Below the pieces are notes generated by a model. It was not told the DNA's origin. It ran no database searches and saw nothing but the letters and a program-made list of their open reading frames with translations. A DNA stretch of 64,000 nucleotides from Nonomuraea aurantiaca. GTDB taxonomy: Bacteria; Actinomycetota; Actinomycetes; Streptosporangiales; Streptosporangiaceae. Positions 34,312-43,244 of the stretch are shown piece by piece; within the stretch, counting starts at the first letter, position 1, and every line of letters starts with the position of its first letter. The stretch spans positions 124,001 through 188,000 of the forward strand of contig NZ_JAIWNB010000020.1 in the NCBI RefSeq assembly GCF_020215705.1, read 5' to 3'. The position numbers and the translations under genes were made by a program.

Positions 34312-34788
34312 CTACTCGACGTCCACGGGGGTGCCACCGGTGATTCGCACCAGCTCATCGAATGTGGTGGGAAAGACCGTGAGCGGATGCCCGCCGGCGG
34401 CCCATACGACCTCGTGCTTGCTCAGCCAGTTGTCCACCAGGGTCCGCACCGGGGCCGGATGCCCGACGGGCGCGACGCCGCCGATCGGCTGGCCCGTCGC
34501 CGCCCTGACGAACTCCGGCGTCGCCCGCCGTACCCTTTGGACCCCCGCCGTGCGGGCGATCAGCTCGACGTCGACGCGATGCGCGCCGCTGGTCAGCACC
34601 AGGAGCGGGGTGCCGTCCGCGTCGAAGATGAGGCTATTGGCGATGGCGCCGACCTCACAGCCGACCTGCGCGGCGGCGGTGGCCGCAGTGGGGGCTTTTT
34701 CCGGCAATACGATGATTTCTCCCTCGGCGCCTAGTGCGCGGAGCGCGGTTTCCACCAGAACGGCGTTGGCAGGCAACTTCTCAGGCAT
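34312..34788 (-). CDS. YbaK/EbsC-family aminoacyl-tRNA deacylase-like protein
   Basis: A 158-residue protein of the YbaK/ProX superfamily of trans-editing domains that clear mischarged tRNA. It shows the conserved pattern VGCEVGAIANSLIFDADGTPL with the family Lys position replaced by Asn, GQPIGGVAPVGHPAPVRTLVD and VWAAGGHPLTVFPTTFDELV. In Cys-tRNA(Pro) deacylase YbaK a Lys in the first motif is important; here the residue differs, so the substrate may not be the same. ATG 34788 is used. The first gene of a leftward pair with the GNAT gene. Confidence 0.85.
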   Translation of the reverse strand: MPEKLPANAVLVETALRALGAEGEIIVLPEKAPTAATAAAQVGCEVGAIANSLIFDADGTPLLVLTSGAHRVDVELIARTAGVQRVRRATPEFVRAATGQPIGGVAPVGHPAPVRTLVDNWLSKHEVVWAAGGHPLTVFPTTFDELVRITGGTPVDVE

Positions 34789-34863
34789 GGGCACACTCTA
34801 AACAGGTTGACCATTGCATTACCCTGACATGGTCCTTTGATCAAAATGTTCATGGTTTGAGAG

Positions 34864-35709
34864 GTGGTACGGGTGGGGGATCGACGGCTGCCCGGCGTGG
34901 CTGCTCTCATGACGGCCGGCGCCCTAGTCCTGACGGGGTGCGGTACGACCGTCACCCATGCGCGGTCGGCGGCAGCGCCCGCGATCGTTTCCATCACAAC
35001 GACACCCATCCCAACGACACCCACCGCGGCGGCGCCGAGTGTGGCGGCCTCCGAGGCGGGGCCCACCACGACCGTCGCCGCGCCCAAGAAGACGCTCAAG
35101 CTGGGCGCCAAGGGCAAAGCGGTCACCTGGCTGCAGACGCGCCTCAAAGAGCTCGGCTACCGGCCGGGCCGGGCCGACGGCAGCTACGGCGGGTCGACGA
35201 TGACGGCCGTGTGGGCCTTCCAGAAGGTGAACGGCATCCGGCCCACCAGCACGATCGCCAAGCGCACGTGGACCGCGCTGGAGAACCCCAGGACCCCCAA
35301 GATCCTGGTCAGGAACGGCCGGCCGACCCGCGCCGAGGTCAACCTGACCAAGCAGATCATGGTCCTGTACATCGACGGCCAGGTGAAGCTGATCACCCAC
35401 ATCTCCTCCGGCAGCGGCGTCCCGTACTGCGAGACGGCGACATGGCAGGGCAAGAGCCAGCGCTTCTGCGGCTCGGCCAGGACGCCCACGGGTGACTTCA
35501 AGACGACGTGGCGGGCCAAGGGCTGGCACAGGTCGTACCTGGGGCAGCTGTACAACCCGATCTTCTTCAACGGCGGCATCGCGTTCCACGGTGCGCTGTC
35601 GGTGCCGCTGTACCCGGCGTCTCACGGGTGCGTGCGGATGCCGATGAACGTGGCGGTCGAGCTGCCCGGGCTGCTCGGCAAGGGCGTGCCGGTGCACGTG
35701 CGACGCTAG
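34864..35709 (+). CDS. L,D-transpeptidase lipoprotein with peptidoglycan-binding domain
   Basis: About 281 residues. The N-terminal signal has a lipobox ALVLTGCG, so it is probably a lipoprotein. A Thr/Pro/Ala-rich linker is followed by a PG_binding_1 domain (residues about 75-135, LGAKGKAVTWLQTRLKELGY) and a YkuD catalytic domain (residues about 155-281). The catalytic signature is HGALSVPLYPASHGCVRMPM, with His and Cys as the active pair. Such enzymes form 3-3 crosslinks in peptidoglycan. GTG 34864 is listed; GTG 34873, 8 bp after GAGAGG, is equally plausible. Divergent from the YbaK gene. Confidence 0.9.
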   Translation: MVRVGDRRLPGVAALMTAGALVLTGCGTTVTHARSAAAPAIVSITTTPIPTTPTAAAPSVAASEAGPTTTVAAPKKTLKLGAKGKAVTWLQTRLKELGYRPGRADGSYGGSTMTAVWAFQKVNGIRPTSTIAKRTWTALENPRTPKILVRNGRPTRAEVNLTKQIMVLYIDGQVKLITHISSGSGVPYCETATWQGKSQRFCGSARTPTGDFKTTWRAKGWHRSYLGQLYNPIFFNGGIAFHGALSVPLYPASHGCVRMPMNVAVELPGLLGKGVPVHVRR

Positions 35710-35788
35710 CCTCGCCGGTGACAGGTCCGTGAGCTTCGGGAGGTTCCCGTCCGGAGTTCGCGGACCTTTCGGCATCCGGGGTCGGCGC

Positions 35789-36505
35789 TTACGACGGCCC
35801 CGGCGCGCTCTCTGGCGGCCGGTCGGCGGGAGAGCCGGGGGTGATCAACCCCGTCTCGTACGCGAGCACGACCGCCTGAACCCGGTCCCTGAGGCCGAGC
35901 TTGGACAGGATGCGGGCGACGTGGGTCTTCACCGTCGTCGGGCTGAGGCTCAGCCGCTCAGCGAGTTCGGCGTTGCTCAGCCCGGTGGCGAGCAGGCGCA
36001 ACACCTCCAGCTCCCGGGGCGTCAGCTCCGACAGGTCGCGGTGAACGGCCGCCCTGGCCTCGTCACGGCGGGCGAAGCGTTCGACCAGGCGGCGGGTGAT
36101 CGACGGGGCGAGCAGGGCGTCACCCGCGCGGACCAGGCGCACCGCGGCCACCAGGTGCTCGGGTGTGACGTCCTTGAGCAGGAACGCGCTGGCCCCCATG
36201 GTGAGCGCCGCGTAGACATAGTGATCGAGGTCGTAGGTGGTCAGGATGAGGACACGGGTCTCGTCCGCGGCGCCTGCCGTGATCTGCCGGGTGGCTTCGA
36301 GGCCGTCCATCTCCGGCATCCGGATGTCCATCAGCACCACGTCGGGCCGGGTGCGCCGGACCGCGGCGACGGCTTCGGCGCCGTTGGCCGCCTCGGCCGC
36401 CACCTCGATGCCGTCGGCGGCGAGGATCATCCCGAATCCGCTGCGTACCAGCGCCTGGTCGTCGGCGATGACCACACGCAGCGGCCGGTTCACGTGGTCG
36501 TCCAT
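35789..36505 (-). CDS. NarL/FixJ-type response regulator
   Basis: A 238-residue regulator. The receiver domain has VVIADDQALVRSGFGMIL, the phospho-acceptor Asp in VVLMDIRMPEMDGLE and AFLLKDVTPEHL. The C-terminal LuxR HTH is TPRELEVLRLLATGLSNAEL then SLSPTTVKTHVARILSK. It starts inside the 3' end of the kinase gene (16-bp overlap), so the two form one operon, kinase first. Target genes are not evident; the lipase-like gene divergent from the kinase is a candidate. Confidence 0.9.
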   Translation of the reverse strand: MDDHVNRPLRVVIADDQALVRSGFGMILAADGIEVAAEAANGAEAVAAVRRTRPDVVLMDIRMPEMDGLEATRQITAGAADETRVLILTTYDLDHYVYAALTMGASAFLLKDVTPEHLVAAVRLVRAGDALLAPSITRRLVERFARRDEARAAVHRDLSELTPRELEVLRLLATGLSNAELAERLSLSPTTVKTHVARILSKLGLRDRVQAVVLAYETGLITPGSPADRPPESAPGPS

Positions 36506-37812
36506 GGAACCCTTGCCTTGATCTGGTAGCCGCCGTCGCTCCTGGGTCCCGCCTCCAGGGTGCCGTCGTAGAGCGCGAGCCGCTCGCGTAGCCCGATCAG
36601 GCCCCTGCCCTGGCCGTCTCCGGCGCGCATCGCCTGCCTGCCGCCGGTGTCGGTGACCTCGATCTCCAGCCAGCCGCCGCTGTGGCCGATCATGACGGAC
36701 GCCGCGGCGCCGGCCGCGTGCTTGATCGTGTTGGTCAATGCCTCCTGTACGACGCGGTACGCGGCCAGGTCCACCCCCGGCGGCAGCGGGCCGGGCGGTG
36801 GTGAGACCTCGACGCTGACCGGTACGCCGGCGTCGCGAACCCGTTTGATCAAGGAGTCCAGCTGGTCGAGTCCCGGTTGTGGTTCGAGCCCGTCGGCGCT
36901 GCTTGCCCCCCGCGCGCTTTCCGGACCGGCGAGCAGGCCCATGACGTGGCGGAGTTCGGCCATGGCGGCCCGGCCGCCGGCCTCGACCGCCAGCATGGCC
37001 TGCTTCGACCGATCCGGGGCGGTGTCCATGACCTTGCGCGCCGCTCCGGCCTGGATGACCATCACGTTCACATTGTGGGTGACGACGTCGTGGAGTTCGC
37101 CGGCGATCCGGGCGCGCTCCACCTCGACGGCCCGGCGCATGCCCTCCTCCTGAGCCTGCCGCAGTGCGGCGATCTGTCGCCTCCAGGACCGGCCGAGACT
37201 CGCGGCGACTCCAGCGCTGAGCAGTACCACGAACGGGCCCAGCCAGCTCGGCAACGGCGGTACGGAGTCCTGGAAGGCGGCGCCGGCCAGGAAGGTCGCG
37301 AGGGCGAGGCCGCCCATCGCCGCCGCCCGGTGACGACTGTGGGCCACGGCGCCATAGGCGGCGATGGCGAAGGTCAGCACGGTGATCCAGGTCGCGTCGT
37401 CAGCGGTGGCCAATGCCGCGACCAGCACCACCCCGAAGGTGGTCAGCGGATACAGCCGCCGTACCGCCAGCGGCAACGCTGTCAGCACCACCAGGAGGGG
37501 AAGCGGGCCCGGCGGGTCGTCGGCGGGGGGATCGACCGACCGGACCAGGCTGTCGGGCCGGACATCGCCGCTTCGTGGCTGCGGAGTGGGCCGCAGTTTC
37601 AAGGGCTCCATCAGGGAGTGTTGCCGCACGTCGACGCGGCGGAGATCACCGTCGGTCGTGCTCGCCGTCGCGGCCACCGCGACAACGGTCAGCAGGATCG
37701 CGAGCAGCAGGTCGGCGAGGAGTGATCGGTGCGAGGGCCGGGCGGGTTTCTGCTCGGGGCGCAGCACATCCAGCCCGAGCTGCCACCATCCACGTCGTTC
37801 GCTCACTGTCAC
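36490..37812 (-). CDS. Sensor histidine kinase (HisKA_3 type)
   Basis: A membrane kinase of about 440 residues. It has one N-terminal helix, an extracellular segment rich in Pro/Arg (residues about 55-100), four further hydrophobic helices to about residue 190, a coiled-coil linker, then IAGELHDVVTHNVNVMVIQAG with the phospho-acceptor His, and the ATPase domain with VVQEALTNTIKHAAGA and GRGLIGLRERLALYDG. GTG 37812 fits the conserved start (TVSERRGWW); a longer form from 37887 is possible. It pairs with the overlapping downstream regulator. Confidence 0.88.
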   Translation of the reverse strand: MTVSERRGWWQLGLDVLRPEQKPARPSHRSLLADLLLAILLTVVAVAATASTTDGDLRRVDVRQHSLMEPLKLRPTPQPRSGDVRPDSLVRSVDPPADDPPGPLPLLVVLTALPLAVRRLYPLTTFGVVLVAALATADDATWITVLTFAIAAYGAVAHSRHRAAAMGGLALATFLAGAAFQDSVPPLPSWLGPFVVLLSAGVAASLGRSWRRQIAALRQAQEEGMRRAVEVERARIAGELHDVVTHNVNVMVIQAGAARKVMDTAPDRSKQAMLAVEAGGRAAMAELRHVMGLLAGPESARGASSADGLEPQPGLDQLDSLIKRVRDAGVPVSVEVSPPPGPLPPGVDLAAYRVVQEALTNTIKHAAGAAASVMIGHSGGWLEIEVTDTGGRQAMRAGDGQGRGLIGLRERLALYDGTLEAGPRSDGGYQIKARVPWTTT

Positions 37813-38048
37813 TGATGCATTGTCCCGGCTGCGCGGTACGTCCGCGTCAGCCTCGGTGCCGGGGCCCGACGTTCTCCAGGAGTACATCGCAGGGATGACA
37901 CGGCTGGAAATCCTCCCCGAGAAGGGGCCGATATCGGCATGACAGCCGACGCGGGCGAATCTCCTCCGCGCATAGCTTGCTTGCTGCCATCGGCCGCCCG
38001 TGAAGACTCCATCGAGGCGGCCGCTCCCATCCGGAAGGACAACAGTTC

Positions 38049-39290
38049 ATGGGTCATGTGATGAATCCGGCGCGCCGAGGCGTCACCGCCATCGCGGCTC
38101 TGCTCGCCTTCGCGGCCGTCACCTCCTGCGCTCCCGCGTCCGGGCCGGCCCGGTCCGACGGCCCCTTGCGCACGCCGTCGCCTGCGAGGCCCGTCTCCGC
38201 CGGTCTGGCGTCTCCCCGGAGCGGTACACCGTACCTGCCCAAACCGACCGGGTCCCAGCCGGTCGGCACCACGTCCTTGTACCTCAAGGACACCTCCCGC
38301 GCCGACCCCTGGGTGCCCGGCGTGAAGGCGAGGGAACTCATGGTCTCCCTGTGGTACCCGGCGAAACCCCGCGGCCGGAAGCCGGCTCCGTACATGACGC
38401 CCAAGGAATCAGAACTCCTCATGAAAGACGGGGAGATAACCGGTGTGCCGCTCGACCTGCTCAGCAAGACGCGGACCAACGCGACCACCGACGCGGAACC
38501 GGCGGGTCATCGGCGTGGACTGCCGCTGGTGGTGCTCTCCCCTGGCTTCACCGAGCCCCGGAGCTCGCTCACCGCACTGGCCGAGGACCTGGCGAGCAGG
38601 GGTTACGCGGTGGTCTCCATCAGCCACACGTACGAGACCGCGACGAGTTTCCCCGGCGGACGGATCACCACCTGCATGGCCTGCGAGGTCAAGGCGAAGG
38701 ATCAGACGTTCTGGGACAAGGTTGGCGCGACCAGAGCGGCCGACGTCTCCTTCGTGCTGGACGCACTGACCGGCGCGCACCCCGGATGGAAGAGCGCCGC
38801 GCTGATCGACCCGTCCAGAATCGCGATGGCCGGTCACTCGGCGGGCGGCGCGAGCGCCGTGGGGGCCATGCTCAAGGATCCGAGGGTACGCGCCGGGATC
38901 GACATCGACGGCACCGCGTTCGTCCCGGTTCCGGAGAGCGGGTTGTCGCGGCCGTTCCTCTTCCTGGGCGCGCAGGCGAAACACAGCCCGGGCGGAAAGG
39001 ACGTCTCGTGGGACGGCGTCTGGCGGAACCTGACCGGATGGAAGCGCTGGCTCGTGGTGGCGGGGGCAGAGCACGTCTCGTTCACCGACATCGCCGTGCT
39101 GGGCGAACAGATCGGCATCTACCGGAACACCGACCTGCCCCCTGCCCGCTCCATGGGGATCACCCGCACGTACGTGGCGGCGTTCTTCGACCTGCACCTG
39201 CGCGCGAAGCCGCAGCCGCTGCTCAACGCGCGGTCACCCCGTTTCCCTGACGTCAAGCTGTGTGACGTCGAGCAGAAGACGTGCGCCTAG
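38049..39290 (+). CDS. Secreted alpha/beta hydrolase (PAF-acetylhydrolase-like lipoprotein)
   Basis: A 413-residue protein with a lipoprotein signal (ALLAFAAVTSCAP) after ATG 38049, which has GGAAGGAC upstream. The body matches bacterial PAF-acetylhydrolase/lipase proteins: LMVSLWYPAKPRG, LPLVVLSPGFTEPRSS, the nucleophile elbow MAGHSAGGASA with Ser, an Asp in AGIDIDGTAF and a His in AGAEHVSFTD. Substrate could be short-chain or oxidised lipid esters. It is divergent from the kinase gene and may belong to its regulon. Confidence 0.85.
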   Translation: MGHVMNPARRGVTAIAALLAFAAVTSCAPASGPARSDGPLRTPSPARPVSAGLASPRSGTPYLPKPTGSQPVGTTSLYLKDTSRADPWVPGVKARELMVSLWYPAKPRGRKPAPYMTPKESELLMKDGEITGVPLDLLSKTRTNATTDAEPAGHRRGLPLVVLSPGFTEPRSSLTALAEDLASRGYAVVSISHTYETATSFPGGRITTCMACEVKAKDQTFWDKVGATRAADVSFVLDALTGAHPGWKSAALIDPSRIAMAGHSAGGASAVGAMLKDPRVRAGIDIDGTAFVPVPESGLSRPFLFLGAQAKHSPGGKDVSWDGVWRNLTGWKRWLVVAGAEHVSFTDIAVLGEQIGIYRNTDLPPARSMGITRTYVAAFFDLHLRAKPQPLLNARSPRFPDVKLCDVEQKTCA

Positions 39291-39437
39291 AACCCCTACT
39301 CAGCCCCTGGAGATGAGGTGCGGAGGGCCTTTTCCTCCGCCGTGCCCCTGAATATCCCGACTTCCCTGGCCGAAATCACCGCAGGCGTCCTGTCATGGGA
39401 GTCCCGGACCCCACCCCCCACCGAGAGGTGCTGTGCC

Positions 39438-39780
39438 ATGCGGAGACGCCTGCGTGCCGGAGCGGCGCTGGCCGCCGTCCTCGTGCTGAGCCTGACGGCG
39501 CCGCCCGTCGCGGCGCGGTCACGGCAGGTCACGGAGCAGGTCGTCCCGGGGCTCAGGCGGCCGGTCGAGCTGATCGTGGACGAGTGGGGTGTTCCGCACA
39601 TCTACGCCCAGAACACCGATGACCTCTTCCTCGCCCAGGGATTCAACGCCGCCAGGGACCGGCTGTTCCAGATCGACCTCTGGCGACGCCGCGGCCTGGG
39701 AGAGCTCTCGGCGCTGTTCGCCCCCACCTATGTGGAGCAGGACAAGGCGACGCGGATGTTCCTCGGAGCGGCACGCCGAA
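39438..39780 (+). pseudogene. Penicillin acylase family N-terminal remnant
   Basis: From ATG 39438 (after GAGAGG) comes a signal peptide (MRRRLRAGAALAAVLVLSLT) and about 85 residues with clear similarity to the start of penicillin-acylase-type Ntn hydrolases: VELIVDEWGVPHIYAQNTDD, LFLAQGFNAARDRLFQIDLW and RRRGLGELSALFAPTYVEQD. The family has about 700-800 residues. Here similarity stops near 39780, before the autocatalytic Ser of the beta chain. The sequence then runs in frame into a methyltransferase. It is a truncated remnant, or the 5' part of a chance fusion. Confidence 0.75.
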
Positions 39781-39821
39781 AGCACGATCAAGCTGCTCCC
39801 GCGGCGGTAGCTTTGCGGGTC

Positions 39822-40418
39822 ATGTCGTTCAATCACAATGACCACTATCATCCGCTTCTGCTCAAGCAGATTCCCGAGGGCGCCGGGACCGCCCTGGACG
39901 TGGGCTGCGGGAGCGGGCTGTTCGCGCGGCGGCTGGCCGCGAGAGGGCTGGTGGTCGACGCGATCGACTCCTCCGCCGAGGCCGTCGAGGCGGCCCGCTC
40001 GATTCCGGGTCCCGTACGGTACGAGCGGGCCGACATCGCGGTGGCCGAGCTGCCGCGCGGAAAGTACGACTTCGTCTCGTGCCTGGCCAGCATCCACCAC
40101 GTGCCCTTCGAGACGGTGAGCCTGCTACGCGAGTCGCTCGCTCCCGGTGGGGTGCTCGCGATCCTCGGCTGCTACCGGGAGAGCACGCCCGCGGACTACG
40201 CGGTCAGCCTGTGCGCGGCGCCGGTGAACGCGGTCGCCCGCCTCCTTTCGGCGGCCCGTCCGCAGGAGGAGGCGCCCACCGAGATGGTGGTCGCCAAGGC
40301 CATGATGACGCTGCCGGAGATCACGGCCGAAGCGGCGACACTGCTGCCCGGCGCCTCGATCCGCCGCCTGCTGTTCTGGCGTTACCTGCTCGTCTTCAGG
40401 GAGCCGGGCCAGAACTGA
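39822..40418 (+). CDS. Class I SAM-dependent methyltransferase
   Basis: A 198-residue methyltransferase from ATG 39822. The SAM-binding motif I is ALDVGCGSGLFARRLA, with VDAIDSSAEAVEAAR as motif II, DFVSCLASIHHVPF, and LRESLAPGGVLAILGCYR as post-motif III. Substrate is unknown. No ribosome-binding site is seen before this ATG. The reading frame is open upstream into the penicillin acylase remnant from 39438, so translation may begin there and give a 326-residue secreted-type chimera. A SAM enzyme would not be expected to work outside the cell, so independent initiation is more likely. The stop is only 4 bp from the end of the convergent aldo/keto reductase gene. Confidence 0.8.
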   Translation: MSFNHNDHYHPLLLKQIPEGAGTALDVGCGSGLFARRLAARGLVVDAIDSSAEAVEAARSIPGPVRYERADIAVAELPRGKYDFVSCLASIHHVPFETVSLLRESLAPGGVLAILGCYRESTPADYAVSLCAAPVNAVARLLSAARPQEEAPTEMVVAKAMMTLPEITAEAATLLPGASIRRLLFWRYLLVFREPGQN

Positions 40419-40422
40419 TCAG

Positions 40423-41313
40423 CTAGGTTCCGAGGTCCTGCCAGAGGGCGTCCGGCACGGGGTGGTCCAGAGCGGCCAGGTTGTCGGTGATCTGGCCCGG
40501 TTCGTGGGCGCCGACGAGGATCGAGTGGACCGCGGGATGCTGGAACGGGAACTGAAGGGCCGCGGCCGTGATCGGGACCTCGTGCTCCTGGCAGGCCGCC
40601 GCGATCCGCCGCACCTCCTCGGAGGCGTCGGCCGGCGGCCCGGCCAGCTCGCCGCGGTGCAGCAGGCTGGCCGCCACGACGGGGATGGCCCGCTCCTGGC
40701 ACAGCGGCAACAGCTCCTCGAACGCCGACCGGCGCAGCAGCGTGCACTGGTTGGCGGCGAGCAGGAGGTCCGGGTCGGCGCGCTTGACGAAGTCGACGAG
40801 CATCCGCGACTGGTTCATGCCGACGCCGATCGCCCGCACCACACCCTGGGCGCGCAGGTCCGCCAGGGCGGGGTAGGCCTCGTCCAGGGCCTGCGGCCAG
40901 TGGTGGTCGGGGTCGTGGATGAGCAGGATGTCGATCCGGTCCAGGCCGAGGCGGTCCAGGGAGTCCGAGACGCTGCGCAGGACGCCGTCGCGGGTGAAGT
41001 CCCACTCGACGTGCCGATCGTCGGGCACCGCGAAGATGCCCGCGTCACGCGACCCGTTGGAGCCGGGCCGGACCAGGCGGCCGACCTTGGTCGACAGGAG
41101 GTAATCCGACCGGGGCCGGCCGCGCAGCGCCTTGCCCAGGCGCTGCTCTGCCAGGCCGAAGCCGTAGAAGGGGGCGGTGTCGAAATAGCGGACCCCGGCC
41201 GCCCAGGCCGTGTCGATGACGGCCTGGGCCTGGGCGTCGGAGATGGGATGGAGGTAGTTCCCAAGGGGTCCGCCGCCCAGGCCCACCCTGGGGAGGGCTA
41301 GGGGCGGGGTCAC
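40423..41313 (-). CDS. Aldo/keto reductase
   Basis: A 296-residue NADPH-dependent oxidoreductase of the AKR superfamily, closest in pattern to D-threo-aldose 1-dehydrogenase/L-fucose dehydrogenase-like proteins. Seen: GGGPLGNYLHPISDAQAQAV, YFDTAPFYGFGLAEQRLGKA with the catalytic Asp/Tyr, LLSTKVGRLVRPG with the catalytic Lys, and LLIHDPDH. It starts with GTG 41313, 21 bp after the previous AKR gene. As the last gene of the sugar operon it may oxidise or reduce a released monosaccharide; an L-fucose or galactose dehydrogenase role would fit the nearby glycosidases (inference). Confidence 0.88.
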   Translation of the reverse strand: MTPPLALPRVGLGGGPLGNYLHPISDAQAQAVIDTAWAAGVRYFDTAPFYGFGLAEQRLGKALRGRPRSDYLLSTKVGRLVRPGSNGSRDAGIFAVPDDRHVEWDFTRDGVLRSVSDSLDRLGLDRIDILLIHDPDHHWPQALDEAYPALADLRAQGVVRAIGVGMNQSRMLVDFVKRADPDLLLAANQCTLLRRSAFEELLPLCQERAIPVVAASLLHRGELAGPPADASEEVRRIAAACQEHEVPITAAALQFPFQHPAVHSILVGAHEPGQITDNLAALDHPVPDALWQDLGT

Positions 41314-41334
41314 GCCGGCACCACCGGGGTGCGG

Positions 41335-42327
41335 CTACGCATCGACACCCGCTTCCTTGGCGGCTCGGTCGATCTGGGACAGTTCGTCGTCGGTGAAGTC
41401 GAGCCGGTCGACGGCCGCGACGTTCGCCTCCAACTGCTCGGGGCTCGACGCGCCCACGAGGACCGAGGTGATGCGCGGGTCCCGCAGCGCCCAGGCCAGC
41501 GCCAGCTGGGCCACCGACTGGCCGCGGGCCGAGGCCACCTCGCCCAGCGCGCGGACGAAGGCCAGCACTTCGGGCGTGACCCGGTCGGTGGTGAGGAAGC
41601 GCCCCTCGGCCGCCCGCGAGTCCGCCGGGATGCCGTTCAGGTAGCGGTCGGTCAGCAGGCCCTGCGCCAGCGGCGAGTAGACGACGCAACCGACGCCCTC
41701 CTGCTCCAGCACGCCCAGCAGCGACTCCTCGATGCGCCGGTTGAGCAGGGAATACGCCGGTTGGTGCACGAGCAGCGGGGTGCCGAGCCCGCGCAGCAGC
41801 CGGGCGGCCTCCGCCGTACGCTCGGGGGAGAAGTTGGAGACCCCGGCGTAGAGGACCCGGCCGGTGCGCACCATGTGGTCGAGCGTGCTCACCTGCTCTT
41901 CCAGCGGCGTCTCCTCGTCGTCGCGGTGCAGGTAGAAGATGTCCACGAAGTCCAGGCCGAGCCGGTCCAGCGAGCGGTCGAGCGTGGCCAGCAGGTGCTT
42001 GCGCGAGTTGCCCTTGCCGTAGGGGCCGTCCCACATGGGGTTGCTGCCCTTGGTGGTGACCACGATCTCGTCGCGGTGGCCGCGCAGGTCCTGGCGGAAG
42101 ATCGTGCCGAACGTCGACTCGGCGGCGCCGAGCGGCGGGCCGTACCTGTCGGCGATGTCGAAGTGGGTGATGCCAAGGTCGAGCGCCTTGTGCAGGATCG
42201 CCCGCTGGCTGTCCAGCGGCTTGCCGCCGCCGAAGTTGTGCCACAGGCCCAGCGAGACCGCGGGCAGTCGCAGCCCGCTCCGGCCACATCTCCTGTACGG
42301 CTGGCGTTCGTAGTTCAAACAGCTCAC
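41335..42327 (-). CDS. Aldo/keto reductase (YghZ/L-glyceraldehyde 3-phosphate reductase-like)
   Basis: A 330-residue AKR of the AKR14/Kv-beta-like group. Motifs: RCGRSGLRLPAVSLGLWHNF, THFDIADRYGPPLGAAES with the catalytic Asp/Tyr, IVVTTKGSNPMWDGPYG, IFYLHRDDEETPLEE with the active-site His, HQPAYSLLNRRIE and VLVGASSPEQLEAN. GTG 42327 overlaps the stop of the upstream permease gene (GTGA), so it belongs to the importer operon. Members detoxify small aldehydes or act on L-glyceraldehyde 3-phosphate. Its linkage to importers suggests use of a sugar-derived aldehyde. Confidence 0.9.
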   Translation of the reverse strand: MSCLNYERQPYRRCGRSGLRLPAVSLGLWHNFGGGKPLDSQRAILHKALDLGITHFDIADRYGPPLGAAESTFGTIFRQDLRGHRDEIVVTTKGSNPMWDGPYGKGNSRKHLLATLDRSLDRLGLDFVDIFYLHRDDEETPLEEQVSTLDHMVRTGRVLYAGVSNFSPERTAEAARLLRGLGTPLLVHQPAYSLLNRRIEESLLGVLEQEGVGCVVYSPLAQGLLTDRYLNGIPADSRAAEGRFLTTDRVTPEVLAFVRALGEVASARGQSVAQLALAWALRDPRITSVLVGASSPEQLEANVAAVDRLDFTDDELSQIDRAAKEAGVDA

Positions 42328-43235
42328 CTTCCTGCGATTCCGGTCAGCGTGACGCCCCGGATGAACGTTTTCTGGGCCAGGAAAAAGACGATAAGGATGG
42401 GCATCATGGAGATGATCGAGACGGCCATCATCTGGTTGTACTGAGTAACGTACTGGCCGCTGAACATCCCCAGCCCCTGCGCGAGGGTGATCTTGTCCAT
42501 CGACCGGAGGTAGATGGAGTTCTCCAGATACTGGTTCCAGTTCCCGACGAAGGAGAACAGGCAGATCGCCGCGATCGCCGGCCTGGCCAGCGGCAGCATG
42601 ACGCTCCACAGGATGCGCAGTTCCGAGGCGCCGTCGATGCGGGCGGCGTCGATGAGCTCCTGCGGGATCGTGGTGAAGAACTGCCGCAGCAGGAAGATGT
42701 AGAGCGCCACGCCGAAGAACTCCGGCACGATCAGCGGCAGATAGGTGTCCACCCAGCCGAGCTTGGAGAACATGATGAACTTCGGCACCAGGGTGATCTC
42801 ACGGGGGATCATCATGGTCGCCATCAGCGCGCCGAACATGATGCCGGCCGCCGGCGCCCGCATCCTGGCGAAGGCGTAGGCGGGCAGCACGCAGGAGATG
42901 AGGTTGCCGGCCATGGACAGCCCGGTGATCACGATGGTGTTCACCAGGAACTTCGTGAACGGCAACGAGCCCGACCAGCCCTTGATGTAATTCTCGAAGT
43001 GGAAGGAGTCGGGCAGCCACTGCGGCGGGAAGGCCAGGTTGTCCGCGTCGGACTTCAGCGAGGTGGTCAGCATCCACAGGAACGGCAGCAGGAACATCGC
43101 CGAGCTGACGATGAGCAGGACATAGGCGCCGGTGCGCCGGATCCGCCTGATCCGATCGGCCTGCTCCGAGGTCAGGGGCGGCCCCTGCCTGGTGCGCGCG
43201 GGCGCCCGATCATGCGCCGCGGTCTCGACGAGCAT
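42324..43235 (-). CDS. Carbohydrate ABC transporter permease (MsmG type)
   Basis: A 303-residue inner-membrane permease of the MalG/MsmG group with six hydrophobic helices. The EAA loop that contacts the ATPase is FFTTIPQELIDAARIDGASE followed by LPLARPAIAA. The N-terminal PFLWMLTTSLK segment is typical. It works with the MalF-type permease and the binding protein encoded just upstream. No ATPase gene is present, which is common in actinobacteria where a shared MsiK-type ATPase serves many importers. Confidence 0.93.
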   Translation of the reverse strand: MLVETAAHDRAPARTRQGPPLTSEQADRIRRIRRTGAYVLLIVSSAMFLLPFLWMLTTSLKSDADNLAFPPQWLPDSFHFENYIKGWSGSLPFTKFLVNTIVITGLSMAGNLISCVLPAYAFARMRAPAAGIMFGALMATMMIPREITLVPKFIMFSKLGWVDTYLPLIVPEFFGVALYIFLLRQFFTTIPQELIDAARIDGASELRILWSVMLPLARPAIAAICLFSFVGNWNQYLENSIYLRSMDKITLAQGLGMFSGQYVTQYNQMMAVSIISMMPILIVFFLAQKTFIRGVTLTGIAGR

Positions 43236-43244
43236 CGGCGTACC

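Noticed and set aside
39318-39437. Upstream extension of the penicillin acylase/methyltransferase frame
   Set aside because: The first 40 codons lack similarity, and a signal peptide with a ribosome-binding site begins at 39438.
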